A DNA stretch of 64,000 nucleotides from Liquidambar formosana (Eukaryota; Streptophyta; Magnoliopsida; Saxifragales; Altingiaceae), in contig CM077823.1 of the NCBI GenBank assembly GCA_039720395.1, positions 33,128,371-33,192,370 of the forward strand, given 5' to 3'. Made by a program: the position numbers and the translations under genes. Below are positions 11,801 through 21,499 of this stretch, piece by piece. Positions within the stretch are counted from its first letter, which is position 1; each line of letters begins with the position of its first letter. The notes below the pieces were generated by a model, which saw only the letters and a list, made by a program, of their open reading frames with translations, was not told the origin of the DNA and ran no database searches.

Positions 11801-12093
11801 GGGAACGGCATTGGCATCCCTCAACTTTCTTTGTACCCCAATCTCTAGTGGTTTCTCAAGGTTACATGAAAAATATAAAAAAACTTCACAAAAACAAGCC
11901 ATGTCATGCACTATAAAACATTATTTTGGACAAATTTGTAAAATAAAGTTTTTCTAAAATTTGTCATTTAAGTGAACTTTTTGACCGACATTGCTACCAC
12001 TTTCATGAAAGCTTTTTATATTTTTCATGAAACCTTGAAAAACTACAAAGGGTTATGAAGTACAAATATTATTGAGGGGTGCAAATAACGGGC
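11801..12093. mobile_element. Diverged fold-back MITE
   Basis: The left end starts GGGAACGGCATTGGCATCCC and the right end is the rough inverted counterpart (GGGGTGCAAATAACGGGCCC). The arms contain the ATGAAAAATATAAAAA and AAAACATTATTTTGGACAA blocks shared with the better preserved elements at 12157 and 16414. No target duplication is visible, so the limits are approximate. Confidence 0.5.
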
Positions 12094-12156
12094 CCCCACG
12101 CATTTCACACTACAAGCCTATGAGGATTGCGATGGGGTTTAGGAGCTTTGTAGGCA

Positions 12157-12554
12157 GGGAACGGCTATTGCAACCCCCCATTCTTATAAGCCCACCCCCA
12201 TCCTTTAGGTTTTTAAGGTTTTATGCAAAATATAAAAAGTTTTTATCAAAACCGGCCATGGTGTCCACTAGAAAACATCATTTTGAACAACTTTGTAGAA
12301 GAAAGTTTTTCCTAAATCTATCGTTTAAATATACTTTTTAGCCATTTATAGCATTTATTTCATTTTTTGCCAAAAAGTCTACCTAAACGATAGATTTTGG
12401 AAAAACTTTCTTCTGCAAAGTTGTTCAAAATGATGTTTTCTAGTGGACCAAGTGATTGGTTTTTGCAAAAACCTTTTATATTTTTCATGAAATCTTGAAA
12501 ACCAAAAGGAAAGGGGTGGGCTTATAAGAATGGGGGGTTGCAATAGCCGTTCCC
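12157..12554 (+). mobile_element. Fold-back MITE with 9-bp TSD (Mutator-like), copy 1
   Basis: A 398-base element with arms of nearly 200 bases: GGGAACGGCTATTGCAACCC at the left is inverted as GGGTTGCAATAGCCGTTCCC at the right. The 9-base direct repeat TTGTAGGCA flanks it (12148-12156 and 12555-12563). Long arms with a 9-base target duplication point to a Mutator-like (MULE) MITE. No transposase. Conserved blocks include TCCACTAGAAAACATCATTT. Confidence 0.9.
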
Positions 12555-13860
12555 TTGTAGGCAATTGCGTCTCCCAGCAGCCCTTTAAATTTGTACTGAA
12601 CTTAGCCAAGATCCAGCCCATGAATATTTGGTTCTTCCTTCACTTGGCCCATTCTCTTCTTTTTGAAGCTAAAATTTTTACAATAATGCTAGATGACTCG
12701 TCACGCCTTTTAGGGGGTGGGCCCCACATGTTGTGGGTCCAAAGACATGGCATGGCAGATTAAGCAGCATTTTGTAGGGGGAATTTTAGATTGATCGGGC
12801 TATCAGAAGATAATTACAGTTCAATACAAATTAGGGAGAATTAACTTTCTAATAATGACTACTAACTTCACCAAAAATGACCATTAACTATAATTATTTT
12901 CCCATAGCCGACTAATCCAAAGACACTGCCTATGGGCCAGTGGAGAATCGGCCCGAAGGTGAAGTTGTGAACCAGAGGTGAGTTGTTAAACGATGATTTT
13001 TGGTTTTACCATATTATTGGCTCATCCTAATGATACAAAATGTTTTTTAAAATCCAGGATTTTTAATTTTTTTTTTAGAACCACGGACACTACCATAATT
13101 TAGAACTTGAAATTATTAAACCAAAGCATATCTGTCTCATTGGAGAAAGAAGAAAAGGTCAGATTTGTATTGTTACTCAAGATGGTAAAATACTTGGTAA
13201 TGAATACAAATTCTCACTTGTACTAAACTAATGATAATTTGTGGTTATTACGAAGCATGTGATGTAGGTTTAAATTTACGTGATGCAATTATGCATGGTG
13301 AGAGGACAAATAAAAATAAAAATAAAAAATCTCAGCCACAACCTTGATCTCTCCTTTTGTCGCAAAACAAAAATCGCATTAATCAACGCAATTATACTAG
13401 GTAAAAGTTTCAAACTCAATGCATAGATTAGCTAACTCCAAGTGATGCAATTACATGTCTGGTCTCAACCCTATGTGATCAAAGATAATACCAAATCAAG
13501 CTTTCTTCAAAGAAAATGGAAATGTACAAAGTGCATAATGCTTTAAACAATCTGCAATTCTGCATCACTTAAATCTTTCAAAGTATAATAACTAGTGCCA
13601 TTTCTGTTACAATGAAATTCTCCACAAGTATGCCTTAAACCATCTTATCTACATCCCTTAAATCTTTGGCAGTATAAATAGTGCCAATTGTCTTACTATA
13701 ACACCACCATAACTTTTTATTCAAACTTTTATTTATTTATTTTTTTTAAAAAGAAAAGGAGTAAATAAAGAAGGAAAGATTATAACATTTCTTTCTTTAA
13801 ACAAGTACGACGTAGGAGCAATGGGATTACTGGTTATTGCATTTGCTGGAAATTAAGTTA

Positions 13861-14142
13861 CTAATGTCCCTCACCAGGGCCAGGACCAGAGTACTTGATC
13901 CTTCCAAAAGTTTGAAGGTTCTTGACTATATGTCCTCCACCACCTGGGCTTGGCCCTGACTCCTTCACTGCCCCAATAAACAATCCGTCGAAGAAATTCT
14001 TTGTCTCTCTATTATTGGAGTAACCCAAGCTTGAATGCTCCAATGGCCGTGCTTCAGTCACAGAAAGCATAGAACCCAAAAATCGAGAAACAAGAAGAAG
14101 GAGGAGGAGAAAGATGGTAAAAGGCTTGTTTTCTCTGGCCAT
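13861..14142 (-). CDS. PIP-like (PAMP-induced peptide-like) precursor 1
   Basis: A 93-residue secreted peptide precursor. Residues 1-31 form a signal peptide (MARENKP, then a Leu-rich core, ending near TEA). A variable region follows, then two copies of the SGP..GH core: SGPSPGGGGH at 62-71 and SGPGPGEGH at 85-93, the last nine residues. In the plant PIP/PIPL family such C-terminal motifs are cut out as hydroxyproline-bearing peptides that act at the cell surface through the receptor kinase RLK7 in immunity, stress and root growth; some members carry two motifs. Here the second has Gly in place of the usual Ser (SGPG). The start follows a TATA box by a normal leader length and begins the signal peptide. 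A 95-residue sister lies at 17803. No intron is apparent. CEP peptides are the main alternative, but the SGPS core favours PIPL. Confidence 0.85.
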   Translation of the reverse strand: MARENKPFTIFLLLLLLVSRFLGSMLSVTEARPLEHSSLGYSNNRETKNFFDGLFIGAVKESGPSPGGGGHIVKNLQTFGRIKYSGPGPGEGH

Positions 14143-14220
14143 CTTAGAAATGGGAAAAGTTAGGCTTGAAAATATGTTTTTTGCATGTAAAGCTTGTATA
14201 GATTGAGCATGGTGGGGTGC

Positions 14221-14228
14221 TATTTATA
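14221..14228 (-). promoter_or_regulatory. TATA box of PIP-like gene 1
   Basis: TATAAATA on the minus strand, about 79 bases upstream of the ATG. The same box at the same spacing precedes the sister gene. Confidence 0.7.
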
Positions 14229-14480
14229 GAATTTTAAGAGGTGAGAGTGGTAAAAAGTGGGGCCTTTTTTGACTAGAGAAGTACTGGCAATTCAAACTCG
14301 TGTTAGATTTTGGAATTCTTGAGCGTGAAATCACCCTTGGTTCATGCCAAGGAAACCGCATGGCAGGTTCTTTAATGAAATGAAAAAAAAAAAAAAAAAA
14401 AAAACCCTCTGTCTTACATTGAAGGGGCTTTTGGCCACAAGTCCATAAAATGTAATTTCTATTGGCATAAGTCATTTCTT

Positions 14481-15856
14481 AAATCTTATATGGTCTAAAG
14501 TCTACTAATTTAATAAATGACAAAAATACCTATACATTACTCTTAAGGAAAGTCACAAAATGTGGTTGGCCTCGAAATTAAGGAAACATTCATGGAACAT
14601 ATATTCCTTGATTTTCTCTAAAAATGGTTCCATCAATCCCCTGATTTCACTCTATAGCTTCTTCAACCGCACTTTTGCAAACTAAATTCAGGGTTTATGA
14701 TAGAAAGAACAACTATTTTACAAAGAAGACGATTGATGTAAGTCAAGTAACTATATATTTTTTTTTAATAAGAAAATCAAGTAACTATTTTGGATTTCAT
14801 GTAAAGCTATTTGTCCCCCATGTAAGTATTTTGGATAGTAACTCATGAATCTCATGTAACTATTTTGGATTTCATGTGAAGCCATTTGTTAATATTGGAA
14901 AAATACCCCCAATGTATTTGCCAAGGGAAAGCTATCATGAACCTCTTCTCAAATGCCCATTTAAACTTGAAATTTGCAAATAGATGTTGATGGAGATAAA
15001 AATGGGAAATCAATTATCTACCACGGAATTATGGGGTAGAATCACGAAGAATCCGAGCAGAATATTGGACATTAAAGGCTGTCTTACTTACCATAACAGA
15101 TATTGATGGATATAAAAATGGGAAATCAGTCATTTAACAAGGAAATCATGGGATAGAATCATGAAGAATCATAGCAAAATATGGACTTTAACATACTTGT
15201 CTTGCTTACCATAATAGACAAGAGAGCAAGGATGGCATTTAAACAAAATTTCAAACTGATAAATATTAAAACCATAATGTTTCGACACATTATTGGACCT
15301 GGGGCTGTATAAGAGTTTTGGGAGGACTTATGCCTTCATAAGGCTTTGAATATGGACTTCCTACTAATTTTCCCTACATTTTGAATGTTCTATTTAAAAA
15401 GACACATTTTTTAGGAATCCTTTTTAAATGCTTTCATACTCACATTTATATTTTAACATTCCAATTTTACTCTCAAGCGTAATAAAAATCATGAACTCTT
15501 CTAGCATGACACTCTGTCATTGCTTTTAAAGCAATGACAACCAAATCATGATCACTAAAATAACAAAGAGTGGATTTTTCTCTACACATTCAGTCTCTTT
15601 CAATCTCTCTTCTTCTTCTTCTTCTTCTTCTTCTTCTTCTTTTTTTTTTCTTTTTTGCGGTCATAATTTAGTTGACATTACTTTTTAGCAATGATAGTCT
15701 GTCTAGTGTAAATCATGGACTAATCTATCATGACAAATTGTCATTGCTAAAAGCAATGACAGCTAAATCATGATCACTAAAATAATAAAGATTAGATTTT
15801 TTCTCTACACCTTCAATCTTCATTTCATGATACAAGGCCGGCCTAATTGTATACTT
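14481..15856. other. Non-coding DNA with repeated GTCATTGC motifs
   Basis: No gene recognised. From about 15490 a repeated module appears: a small palindrome GTCATTGCTTTTAAAGCAAT, then AACCAAATCATGATCACTAA and GATTTTTCTCTACAC. It recurs near 15720-15810, 18520-18800 and 18980-19040. A (CTT)n tract lies at 15607-15640. Direct repeats GATGGA.ATAAAAATGGGAAA occur near 14990 and 15110. Confidence 0.55.
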
Positions 15857-16273
15857 GGGCTATTGCAACCTCTCTTTTTTTTTCTCCTTATTTGTACACC
15901 TCATTAATTTAATTTTATTTTTTTAAAGATTTTTAAAAAGATGTAAAAGGATTTTATATAAATTGGTCGTGTTGTCCACTAGAAAATATTATTTTGAACA
16001 ACTTTGTAGAATAAAGTTTTCTCAAAATCTTTTGTTTAAGTGCTTTTTTTAGCAAAAAATGAAATAGAGACAATAAATAGATAGTCAAAAAGTCCACTTT
16101 AAACGGCAAATTTTGAAAAAAAATTCTTTTGCAAAATTGTTCAAAATGATGTTTACTAGTGGTCTATGAGATCAGTTTTTGTCAAAACATTTTATTTTTT
16201 TCACAAAAAAAACTTTAATAAAATAAAATTAATAGAAGGTGCATATAAAATTAAGGGGTTGCAATAACAATCC
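15857..16273. mobile_element. Diverged fold-back MITE, same family
   Basis: Left end GGGCTATTGCAACC, right end GGTTGCAATAACAATCC, with the shared internal block TCCACTAGAAAATATTATTT and its inverted counterpart. No target duplication is clear. Confidence 0.6.
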
Positions 16274-16413
16274 TTTCTTACAATGATAATGCAAGATGAC
16301 TCGCCACCCCTGTTAGTGCAAAGACACAACATAGCGGATCATGCAGCATTTCCAAAATTTCAACCCAAAGACACGGCCTTTGGGCCAGTTTTCCACCCCA
16401 TCGTTTAGTGGAG

Positions 16414-16811
16414 GGGAATGGCTATTGCAACCCCCATTCTTATAAGCTCACCCTTTTCCTTTTGGTTTTTAAGATTTCATGAAAAATATAAACGGTTTTT
16501 GCAAAAACCGATCGCTTGGTCCACTAGAAAACATCATTTTGAACAACTTTGAAGAAGAAATTTTTTCCAAAATCTATTGTTTACGTAGACTTTTTGGCAA
16601 AAAATTAAATAAATGCTATAAATGACTAAAAAGTATATTTAAATGATAGATTTAGGAAAAACTTTCTTCTATAAAGTTGTTCAAAATAATGTTTTCTAGT
16701 GGACAACATAGACGGTTTTCATAAAAACTTTTTATATTTTGTATAAAATCTTAAAAACCTAAATGATAGGGGGTGGGGTAATAAGAATGGGGGGTTGCAA
16801 TAGCCGTTCCC
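16414..16811 (-). mobile_element. Fold-back MITE with 9-bp TSD (Mutator-like), copy 2
   Basis: Exactly 398 bases like copy 1 but inverted relative to it. GGGAATGGCTATTGCAACCC at the left pairs with GGTTGCAATAGCCGTTCCC at the right. The direct repeat TTAGTGGAG flanks it (16405-16413 and 16812-16820). Confidence 0.9.
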
Positions 16812-17309
16812 TTAGTGGAGGCTTGGCCCGGCCCAAAGGTGAAGTTGTGAACTAGTGATGAGTGGTCAAACGGTGATTTTTGGTATTACCGTATTATTAG
16901 TCGATCCTAATGATATGAAATGCTTTTTCATATCCATGATTTTTTTTTTTAATTTTTGTTTTTTAGAACCCCAGACACTACCATAATGTTGCACTTAAGA
17001 TTATTAAACCAAAGCATGCCAACCTCACGACATAATACATTTAGGACCTATTCATCGCATTGAATTAGAATATTTAAAAAATGTTGGAGTCATTAACGTA
17101 GTTGATGTTGTAGAATAAATTATAAGAAATTCTTAAAATGCCACTATTTTAAATTTTCACTCTTATTAGTAATGATGACCACCATTAATCTAATTTGGAC
17201 AATTAATGTACTAAAAGATTTGGTACATAATGAATACCAAATCTAATTTGTATTGAACGAGTGATAATTTGTGGCTGCGACGGAACATATGACATAGGTT
17301 TAGATTTCC

Positions 17310-17802
17310 TTGATGTTGAGAGGATATAAAGCAAAAAAACTCTCAACAACATTAGTCAACCTCAATCACATCTCAAATTCTCAACCCTATGTGATAAAAG
17401 ATAATATATATCAACTCAAGTTTTCCTCACAGAATATGGAAATAGACAAAATAAAGTGCATAATGCTTTATACAATCTGCAATATTGCTGCATCACTTAA
17501 ATCTTTCATCAAAGTATATATAACTAGTTCCATTTGTCTTACAGTGACGTACATCCTTACAAGTATGCCTTACACCCTCTACATCGATCCCTTAAATCTT
17601 CAAAAGTATTACCAGTGCCAATTGTCTTACAATAACACCATCATAACTTATTTAATTAAAATATAATTCGAAAAAAAAAAAAAAGAGAGAGAGAAAAAAG
17701 AAAAAAGAAAAAAGGAAGATTATCACTTTTTTTTTTCTTTAGACAAGTAGTAGCAGCAATGGGATTATTGGTTATTGCATTTCCTGGTAAATAATTAAGT
17801 TA
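17310..17802. other. 3' flank of PIP-like gene 2
   Basis: The 118-codon plus-strand frame at 17310-17666 is AT-rich, has no recognisable similarity and lies in the downstream flank duplicated from 13260-13700, where the frame is not kept. I treat it as non-coding. Confidence 0.6.
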
Positions 17803-18090
17803 CTAATGTCCCTCACCAGGGCCCGGACCAGAGTCCTTGATCCTTCCAAAAGTTTGAAGGTTCTTGACTCTATGTCCTCCACCACCTGGGCTTGGCCCCG
17901 ACTCCTTCACTGCCCCAATAAACAATCCGTCGAAGAAATTCTTTGTCTCTCTATTATTGGAGTAACCCAAGCTTGAATGCTCCAACGGCCGTGCTTCAGT
18001 TGCAGAAAGCATAGAACCCAAAAATGGAGAAACAAGAAGAAGAAGAGCAAGAAGAATAAAGATGTTAGAAGGCTTGTTTTCTCTGGCCAT
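17803..18090 (-). CDS. PIP-like (PAMP-induced peptide-like) precursor 2
   Basis: A 95-residue sister of the precursor at 13861-14142. The signal peptide is two residues longer (Leu-rich core at about 11-21). From EARPLEHSS onward the proteins are almost identical. Motifs are SGPSPGGGGH at 64-73 and SGPGPGEGH at 87-95. Differences are concentrated in the signal peptide core and at two sites beside the motifs: His-Arg replaces His-Ile after motif 1, and Lys-Asp replaces Lys-Tyr before motif 2, so the mature peptides could differ slightly at their ends. Probably a secreted, RLK7-type ligand precursor acting in the apoplast; this is inferred from family membership. Its promoter TATA and leader are conserved with the sister gene. 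No lesion seen. Confidence 0.85.
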   Translation of the reverse strand: MARENKPSNIFILLALLLLVSPFLGSMLSATEARPLEHSSLGYSNNRETKNFFDGLFIGAVKESGPSPGGGGHRVKNLQTFGRIKDSGPGPGEGH

Positions 18091-18168
18091 CTTAGAAATG
18101 GGAAAAGTTAGGCTTGAAAATATGTTTGTTGCATGTAAAGCTTGTGTAGATTGAGCATGGCGGGGTGC

Positions 18169-18176
18169 TATTTATA
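18169..18176 (-). promoter_or_regulatory. TATA box of PIP-like gene 2
   Basis: TATAAATA on the minus strand, 79 bases upstream of the ATG, within a flank conserved with PIP-like gene 1. Confidence 0.7.
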
Positions 18177-18549
18177 GAATGTTAAAGAGGCAAGAGTGGT
18201 AAAAAGTGGGGCCTTTTTTGACGAGAGAAGGGCCAGCAATTCAAACTCGTGTTAGATTTTGGAATTCTTGAGAGTGAAACCACCCTTGGTTCGTGGTTCA
18301 TGACTTCATGCCAAGGAAACAGCATGGCAGGTTCTTTGATGGAAAAAAGCAAAAACAAAAACGAAAAAAAAAACTTTGGTTCACATTGAATGTCGTGTTT
18401 GAAAAGAGACATTATTTAGGAATCCTTTTTTAGTGTTTACAACTCATCAGTATTTATATTTTAACATTCCAATTTTAATATCAAGTGTAATAAAAATCAT
18501 GGACTCTTCTAGTAGGACAATCTGTCATTGCTTTAAAAGCAGTGACAAC

Positions 18550-18736
18550 AACCAAAGAAGGTTGGCCTGAGTGGAAGGGGCTCTGGTCGCTTAAGTAAAA
18601 GGTCTCGGGTTCGAGTCCTTGTGGATGCAGTAAACTTTCTTGTGAGAGGTCCCCACTTCGGCGCCCGACCGTACCTCGGAGGATTAGTCCTAGGCAAAGC
18701 TTGGGGACATCTTAAGAAATCAAAAAAAAAAAAAAA
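18550..18736 (+). mobile_element. tRNA-derived SINE
   Basis: A polymerase III A box TGGCCTGAGTGG (18563-18574) and B box GGTTCGAGTCC (18608-18618) sit 34 bases apart, as in a tRNA promoter. A tRNA-unrelated body (CGGCGCCCGACC, CTTGGGGACATC) follows and ends in an A run at 18722-18736. AAAAGCAGTGACAAC flanks both sides (18535-18549 and 18733-18747), a target duplication typical of LINE-driven retroposition. Confidence 0.9.
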
Positions 18737-18747
18737 GCAGTGACAAC

Positions 18748-19898
18748 CAAATCATAATCACTAAAATAACAAAGAGTGGATTTTTCTCTACACATTCAAT
18801 CTCTCTTTTTTTTGTGGTCATGATTTAATTGTCATTGCTTTTTAGCAATGATAGTCTGTTAAGTATATATAAATCATGGACTAATCTTCTTCTTCTACTT
18901 CTTCGTCTTTTTTTTTTTTGGTTTGACAGTCAGGGTGTCCTGGCCAACTTGCATGCACTTCAACTAAATCGCTCCCCGGAACTATCATTATTAAAAATAA
19001 TGACGGTTAAATCATGATCACTAAAATACTAAACAGTAGATTTTTCTCAACACCTTCCATCTTCAAATTTTTTATTTATTTATAATTTTGTGGTCATGAT
19101 TTAGCTGTTTTTGGTAATGACAGTATGTCGTGTAAGTAATTTTTACAAATCTTTAATTAAGTTCGTTTTGTCCATGTCATGTACCATGAATGTGGATATT
19201 TTGAGAAATTGATTAAAATGAAATTATTAACTTTTTTACTATAACAATAATTTTAAAATGACCTAAAATAGAAAGAAAGACAATTAATATGAAATCGATC
19301 TAGCATATAAATTTGAAGGCAAAGTAAAATGTGAATTTCTTTGAAATCAGTCCATGATCTAGGGACTAATTTGTTATTTGTTATTTGTTATTTCTTTTTT
19401 TTTTTTTGGTTGGGGAGAGGGTGTGGGGTTGCTAAAAAGTAAAAAAGAAATAGGGTTTTTGATGGTACTCTGATTAAGTTCGACAATTACAAAACGGTAC
19501 AACATCGGCTATGGGTAGCAATTTTTAGCCAACCTAACCATGCTGACCCCAAAGTGTCTTTGAATTTTTGATGCACATGAATATTTATTCAACTTTGTAT
19601 TCTTTTTCTTCCTTTATATGTTGAATTGAAATTTCATTGGTTGAGTAAATTAGGTTCAATATTCTTCATGGGTCATGACCCAAGTCATTTTCATTAAGGA
19701 ATTTTATCAATCTCAACAAAGTTGGAATCTTACAAAGGCACTGTGTCTGACGCAGCCCTGATTTATAAAATAAAATTAAAAGACAATGGGAAAAATTATG
19801 AAAGGTTGATCAATAAATTTAAATAATATTATGAATTTTTTAAAAAAATAATTTTAGTTAAAATTATACTAGGTTTAATTAATAAAATTACTTTGGGT
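18748..19898. other. Non-coding DNA with GTCATTGC module repeats
   Basis: Continues the module seen at 15490-15810, interrupted by the SINE. No gene recognised. Short frames around 18829-19017 are low complexity. Confidence 0.5.
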
Positions 19899-20286
19899 TG
19901 GACTATTCCCACCACATAAAATACTCTACCCCCAACTTAGTTACATTTTTTAAGGTTTTATGAAAAATATAAAAGCGACGAAAAGTAATCGCACATTCTA
20001 CTAGAAAACATTGTTCTAAACAACTTTGTAGATAAAATCTGTCGTTTAAGTAGAGTTTTTGACTAAACATTTTGTAAAAATGAAACAGAGATTGTAAGTG
20101 ATCAAAAAGTCTACTTAAACAGCAGATTTTGGAAAAAACAAATTTCTATAAAGTTATTCAAAATGATGTTTTCTAGTGGACTACGCAATTAATTTTCATA
20201 GAAACCTTATATATATATATTTTTTATAAAACCTAAAAAAAAATATAAGTTAAGTGAAAGAATACTTTATGTGGTGACAATTGCCT
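19899..20286. mobile_element. Diverged fold-back MITE, same family
   Basis: Left arm GGACTATTCCCACCACATAA and right arm TTATGTGGTGACAATTGCC are inverted, with the shared blocks CTACTAGAAAACATTGTTCT and AAAATGATGTTTTCTAGTGG inside. No target duplication found. Confidence 0.6.
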
Positions 20287-20835
20287 CTCTCAATTACTTC
20301 TTAAGTCGCCTCGTATCCAGCCATAAACCTACCCAGAAATGATATTTCTTCTATATCTAAGAATTTTGACCTGATTAAATTAATGGAACATATAACAAAA
20401 ATTGACCAAGGTTGGATGAGAGTGTCAGCTAAGTTGACAACTTCACATAGGCGAATCATGAAAATGAATAATTGGACCAGTAAATCGTTACATCTCAACA
20501 AGTATAAAATGGTGGAATCGGCTTCTTAGAATCAGTTGTTAGTTAAGTTTATCGCATACATTAATGTAGAGTGACTGACTGGCAAAGATTAGTCAGTCCA
20601 AAAATTTGAAAAGCCACTGTTTTTTAGGGTTGTAACTTGGGTATATTTAAGCTGTAGGTTGGACACCAGTTTTTTTATTTTTTATTTTTTTTAAACTACG
20701 TATTTAATTGAGTTTGCATATAGGTTCCTTTGCATAGACACAGCCCAGCCCAGGTTTAAACAAAAAATCATTTAGACAAGCGTCCCAGCCAATTCAGCGC
20801 TACCAACCTTAGGCTACCCATGCTTCAGGAGATAT

Positions 20836-21491
20836 TAGGGGTGTTAATGGTTTTGGTTAAAACCGAGAACCAAACCGAACTAAACCAAATCGGGCGGTTT
20901 GGTTTGGTTTTTTTATCATTAGGTTTGGTTATGGTTTTAATTTTAGAAAACCGAACTCAATTGGTTTGGTTTTGGTTTTCAGTTTTAAAAAACCAAACCA
21001 AACCGAAATATATATATATATACTTAAAGTTTGTAAATTCCCAATTCTAATAAGGGTAAAATAGGTAATGGGCTTGTTTTTGTTGATTTTAAGTTTCTTA
21101 TTATTTTTCCTTTTTTAGATTGGGATGTATTAAACTAGTTATTAATGTTGTGTGTATTAATGTTATGTGTGATATTGACATATTGATATATGTCAATATG
21201 TTTCTATTTTGATACAATGTTTGTTTTTTTTAGTTGCTAATGTAATGCTTTTATTAAAATGTTTTTATTTGGAGTTTGGCATGTCATTTTTTTAATTTTC
21301 AATTATTTGTTGTTACTTGATAGGTTAAAACCGAAACCGAACCGAACCAAACCGAAATATAATGGTTTGGTTTGGTTTGGATTTTTTATAGTATGGTTTG
21401 GTTTTGGTTTGAGAGGAACAAAACCGAAGTATAATGGTTTGGTTTGAAATCTCCCCTAAAACCGAATCAAACCAAACCATTAACACCCCTA
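20836..21491. mobile_element. hAT-like MITE with 8-bp TSD, copy 1
   Basis: Terminal inverted repeats TAGGGGTGTTAATGG and CCATTAACACCCCTA, subterminal AACCAAACCGAA repeats in both orientations, and a perfect 8-base target duplication GGAGATAT (20828-20835 and 21492-21499). The 656-base element has no transposase; the reading frames through its AACCAAACC repeats are artefacts. A near-identical copy lies at 45787. Confidence 0.92.
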
Positions 21492-21499
21492 GGAGATAT

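Larger units (their letters stand above)
12680..14480. repeat. Segmental duplication, copy A (contains first PIP-like gene)
   Basis: Matches 16280-18410 in the same orientation over promoter, gene and flanks. Shared landmarks include AGATGACTCG.CAC, AAAGACAC.GCCT.TGGGCCAG, the ATTTTTGG.TTTACC block and the whole peptide gene. Copy A lacks the MITE found at 16414-16811 in copy B. Borders are approximate. Confidence 0.8.
16280..18410. repeat. Segmental duplication, copy B (contains second PIP-like gene)
   Basis: Direct-orientation counterpart of 12680-14480, about 3.9 kb downstream. It carries an extra 398-base MITE (16414-16811). The peptide genes within are far more alike than the flanking DNA, as expected if coding sequence was kept by selection. 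Confidence 0.8.

Noticed and set aside
13861..18090. CEP peptide genes
   Set aside because: CEPs share Pro-rich ends with G.GH, but their cores differ; the SGPS core and doubled motifs fit PIP/PIPL better.
18550..18736. A tRNA gene
   Set aside because: A and B boxes are present, but there is no pairing acceptor stem, and an unrelated body, A tail and target duplication follow; it is a SINE.
20820..21447. Plus-strand frames rich in NRTKPKYNGLVWFGF
   Set aside because: Translations of AACCAAACC/GGTTTGG repeats of the hAT MITE; the same artefact recurs at 45792-46416.
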